A stretch of 7,881 bases of DNA, taken from contig CAJOQF010000031.1 of assembly GCA_905236295.1 (NCBI GenBank), forward strand, positions 1 to 7,881. Direction: 5' to 3'. Below are positions 6,812 through 7,881 of the stretch, piece after piece. A program made the position numbers and the translations under genes. Every line of letters begins with the position of its first letter. Positions within the stretch are counted from its first letter, which is position 1. This DNA comes from an uncultured Eubacterium sp. GTDB taxonomy: Bacteria; Bacillota; Clostridia; Lachnospirales; Lachnospiraceae. The notes under the pieces were generated by a model. The model had not been told where the DNA came from, searched no databases, and worked only from the letters and a program-made list of their open reading frames with translations.

Positions 6812-7513
6812 TTATTTTAACTCGAATTTGTAACCGATTCCCCAAACGGTCGAGATAGACCAGCTGTCGTGATCGGCTATTTTTTGTCTGATCCTCTTTA
6901 CATGGACATCCACGGTTCTCGTGTCTCCCATATACTCATATCCCCAGATGTTGTCGAGAAGCTGCTCTCTGGTAAACACTTGATTCGGTGAAACCGCCAG
7001 AAAATACAGTAGCTCCAGCTCTTTGGGCGGCATGTCTATTTTTTTGCCCATGTATTCCACCGAATAATTTGAAAGGTTTATAACAAGATCCGGATATTTT
7101 ACGCACTTTAAGGAGTCGGAAGCCTCCGCCTGAGCACCCGCCGCGTTAAACCGTCTGAGCACTGCCTTAACTCTCGCCACGAGTTCCTTCGAATCAAACG
7201 GTTTGATAATGTAATCATCCGCTCCGAGCTCAAGTCCCAGGACCTTATCAAAGACCTCGCCCTTTGCCGACAGCATGATTATCGGCACATCAGATTCCTT
7301 TCTGATCTCACGGCAGACCTGATATCCGTCAATGCCCGGAAGCATCAGATCGAGAAGTATGAGATCCGGTCCAAAGCTCTTGAATGTTGTAAGCGCAGCT
7401 TCTCCGTCCTCACAGCACATTGTCTCAAAGCACTCTTTTGTGAGATAAAGTGATATAAGCTCTGAGATTGCAGTGTCATCATCCACTATCAGTATTTTAT
7501 TCTTATTTGCCAT
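6812..7513 (-). CDS. OmpR/PhoB-family response regulator
   Basis: A 233-residue DNA-binding transcriptional regulator, full family length. Residues 6-120 form a receiver domain: acidic pair D11/D12 (with D13) after the first strand (ILIVDDD), phospho-acceptor D55 in LLDLMLPGIDG, switch residue S82 and conserved K104-P105. An Ala/Gly-rich linker (about 123-133) leads to a winged helix domain (about 135-231). Its trans-activation loop/recognition region MGDTRTVDVHVKRIRQKI and the terminal hairpin VWGIGYKF are typical of the PhoB/WalR/VanR group. The start is fixed by a strong ribosome binding site. The stop is separated by one base from the sensor kinase gene, so the two are almost certainly a cognate pair and co-translated. 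The target genes cannot be told from the sequence. Close spacing to mutS2 suggests read-through from that gene. No residue expected to be essential is missing. Confidence 0.95.
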   Translation of the reverse strand: MANKNKILIVDDDTAISELISLYLTKECFETMCCEDGEAALTTFKSFGPDLILLDLMLPGIDGYQVCREIRKESDVPIIMLSAKGEVFDKVLGLELGADDYIIKPFDSKELVARVKAVLRRFNAAGAQAEASDSLKCVKYPDLVINLSNYSVEYMGKKIDMPPKELELLYFLAVSPNQVFTREQLLDNIWGYEYMGDTRTVDVHVKRIRQKIADHDSWSISTVWGIGYKFELK

Positions 7514-7520
7514 ACAAACT

Positions 7521-7527
7521 TTCCTCC
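7521..7527 (-). promoter_or_regulatory. Ribosome binding site of the response regulator gene
   Basis: On the minus strand the sequence reads GGAGGAA, with 9 nt between GGAGG and the ATG at 7513. This is the best Shine-Dalgarno match in the window and fixes the start codon. It lies in the 21-nt gap after the mutS2 stop, which leaves no room for a separate promoter between the two genes. Confidence 0.8.
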
Positions 7528-7534
7528 ATACCGA

Positions 7535-7881
7535 TTAATCAATAAAAGTTGCTATGGTTACTCCGGAATCGCCCTCTCCGAATTCACCGAGTCGGTATTC
7601 CTTAATTATTTTCAATCTTCTCAAATGCTCGGACACCGCCTTCCTCAGGACTCCCGTTCCCTTTCCGTGAACGATCCGAACCTGGGGCAGATGAGCAATA
7701 TAAGCATCATCTAAATACTTGTCAAGATTTGAGATCGCCTCATCCGCGCTCATGCCCAGGAGATTTATCTCCGGCGATACAGCCATCGACTTGGATCTCT
7801 TAATTGAACTTGTCGAGCTCTTCGGCGTATAGCTGTAAGTCTCTGGCGCCTCTCCCAAGAATTCGATGTCCTTGACATTTA
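7535..7881 (-). CDS. mutS2: MutS2 endonuclease, C-terminal Smr domain (partial)
   Basis: This is the last 114 codons of a gene that enters from the right edge. The frame is open to the window boundary, so the TTG at 7856-7858 is an internal Leu codon, not a start. The visible part has a short polar Ser/Thr/Lys-rich linker and then an Smr domain of about 80 residues. That domain carries the MutS2 signatures LDKYLDDAYIAHLPQVRIVHGKGTG and LGEFGEGDSGVTIATF in two conserved blocks, ending at the TAA (7535-7537). MutS2 is a cytoplasmic, MutS-related ATPase of about 790 residues in Firmicutes, linked to recombination suppression and, in Bacillus, to rescue of collided ribosomes; the Smr domain is the nuclease module. 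The N-terminal Smr motif, usually LDLR or LDxH, reads INLLG here, while the HGKGTG loop is intact. The ATPase and clamp domains lie outside the window. Identification is firm for an Smr protein of MutS2 type. The response regulator gene starts 21 nt downstream. Confidence 0.9.
   Translation of the reverse strand, partial: NVKDIEFLGEAPETYSYTPKSSTSSIKRSKSMAVSPEINLLGMSADEAISNLDKYLDDAYIAHLPQVRIVHGKGTGVLRKAVSEHLRRLKIIKEYRLGEFGEGDSGVTIATFID

Noticed and set aside
7535..7858. A separate 107-residue protein starting at the TTG at 7858
   Set aside because: The frame stays open to the window edge and the product matches the C-terminal end of MutS2, so the TTG is an internal Leu codon.

Overview
The window holds six genes plus fragments at both edges, all on the minus strand, with almost no non-coding DNA. 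The mixed A/T-rich and G/C codon use, the GGAGG-type ribosome binding sites and the abundance of hybrid histidine kinases suggest a Gram-positive gut- or rumen-type Clostridia. Lachnospiraceae (Butyrivibrio/Roseburia/Lachnospira-like) is my best guess. This rests on protein style only, since no rRNA or housekeeping marker is present.

In the direction of transcription (right to left): (1) the C-terminal Smr end of MutS2 enters from the right edge (7881-7535). (2) 21 nt later comes an OmpR/PhoB-type response regulator (7513-6812), followed after 1 nt by its sensor kinase (6810-5401), a classical two-component pair. (3) After a 72-nt gap comes a second block: a 908-residue multi-pass hybrid histidine kinase with HisKA, HATPase, receiver and HPt domains (5328-2602); two tandem paralogous proteins with a degenerate receiver-like N-terminal domain and a canonical receiver (2589-1834 and 1830-1072); and a membrane-anchored HtrA/DegP-like protein (1072-1, running off the left edge). 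Junctions in this block are 12 nt, 3 nt and a 1-nt overlap, so it looks like one transcription and translation unit.

The most interesting part is block 3. The hybrid kinase has everything for an internal His-Asp-His relay (H316, D616, H772), and the two downstream receivers (D181, D180) are obvious candidate end points. Neither has a DNA-binding or enzymatic output domain. The HtrA-like protein translationally coupled to the second receiver has an intact family framework, but all three catalytic triad positions are replaced (His to Ser156, Asp to Gly186, Ser to Gly267), so it appears to be a pseudoprotease with a PDZ domain. My inference is an envelope signalling module: membrane sensor kinase, paired pseudoreceiver-receiver proteins and an extracytoplasmic HtrA-like pseudoprotease. 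The arrangement is visible in the sequence; the function is hypothesis.

I see no tRNA, rRNA, mobile element, CRISPR array, convincing terminator or strong promoter. The only non-coding stretch longer than about 25 nt is the 72-nt gap at 5329-5400.
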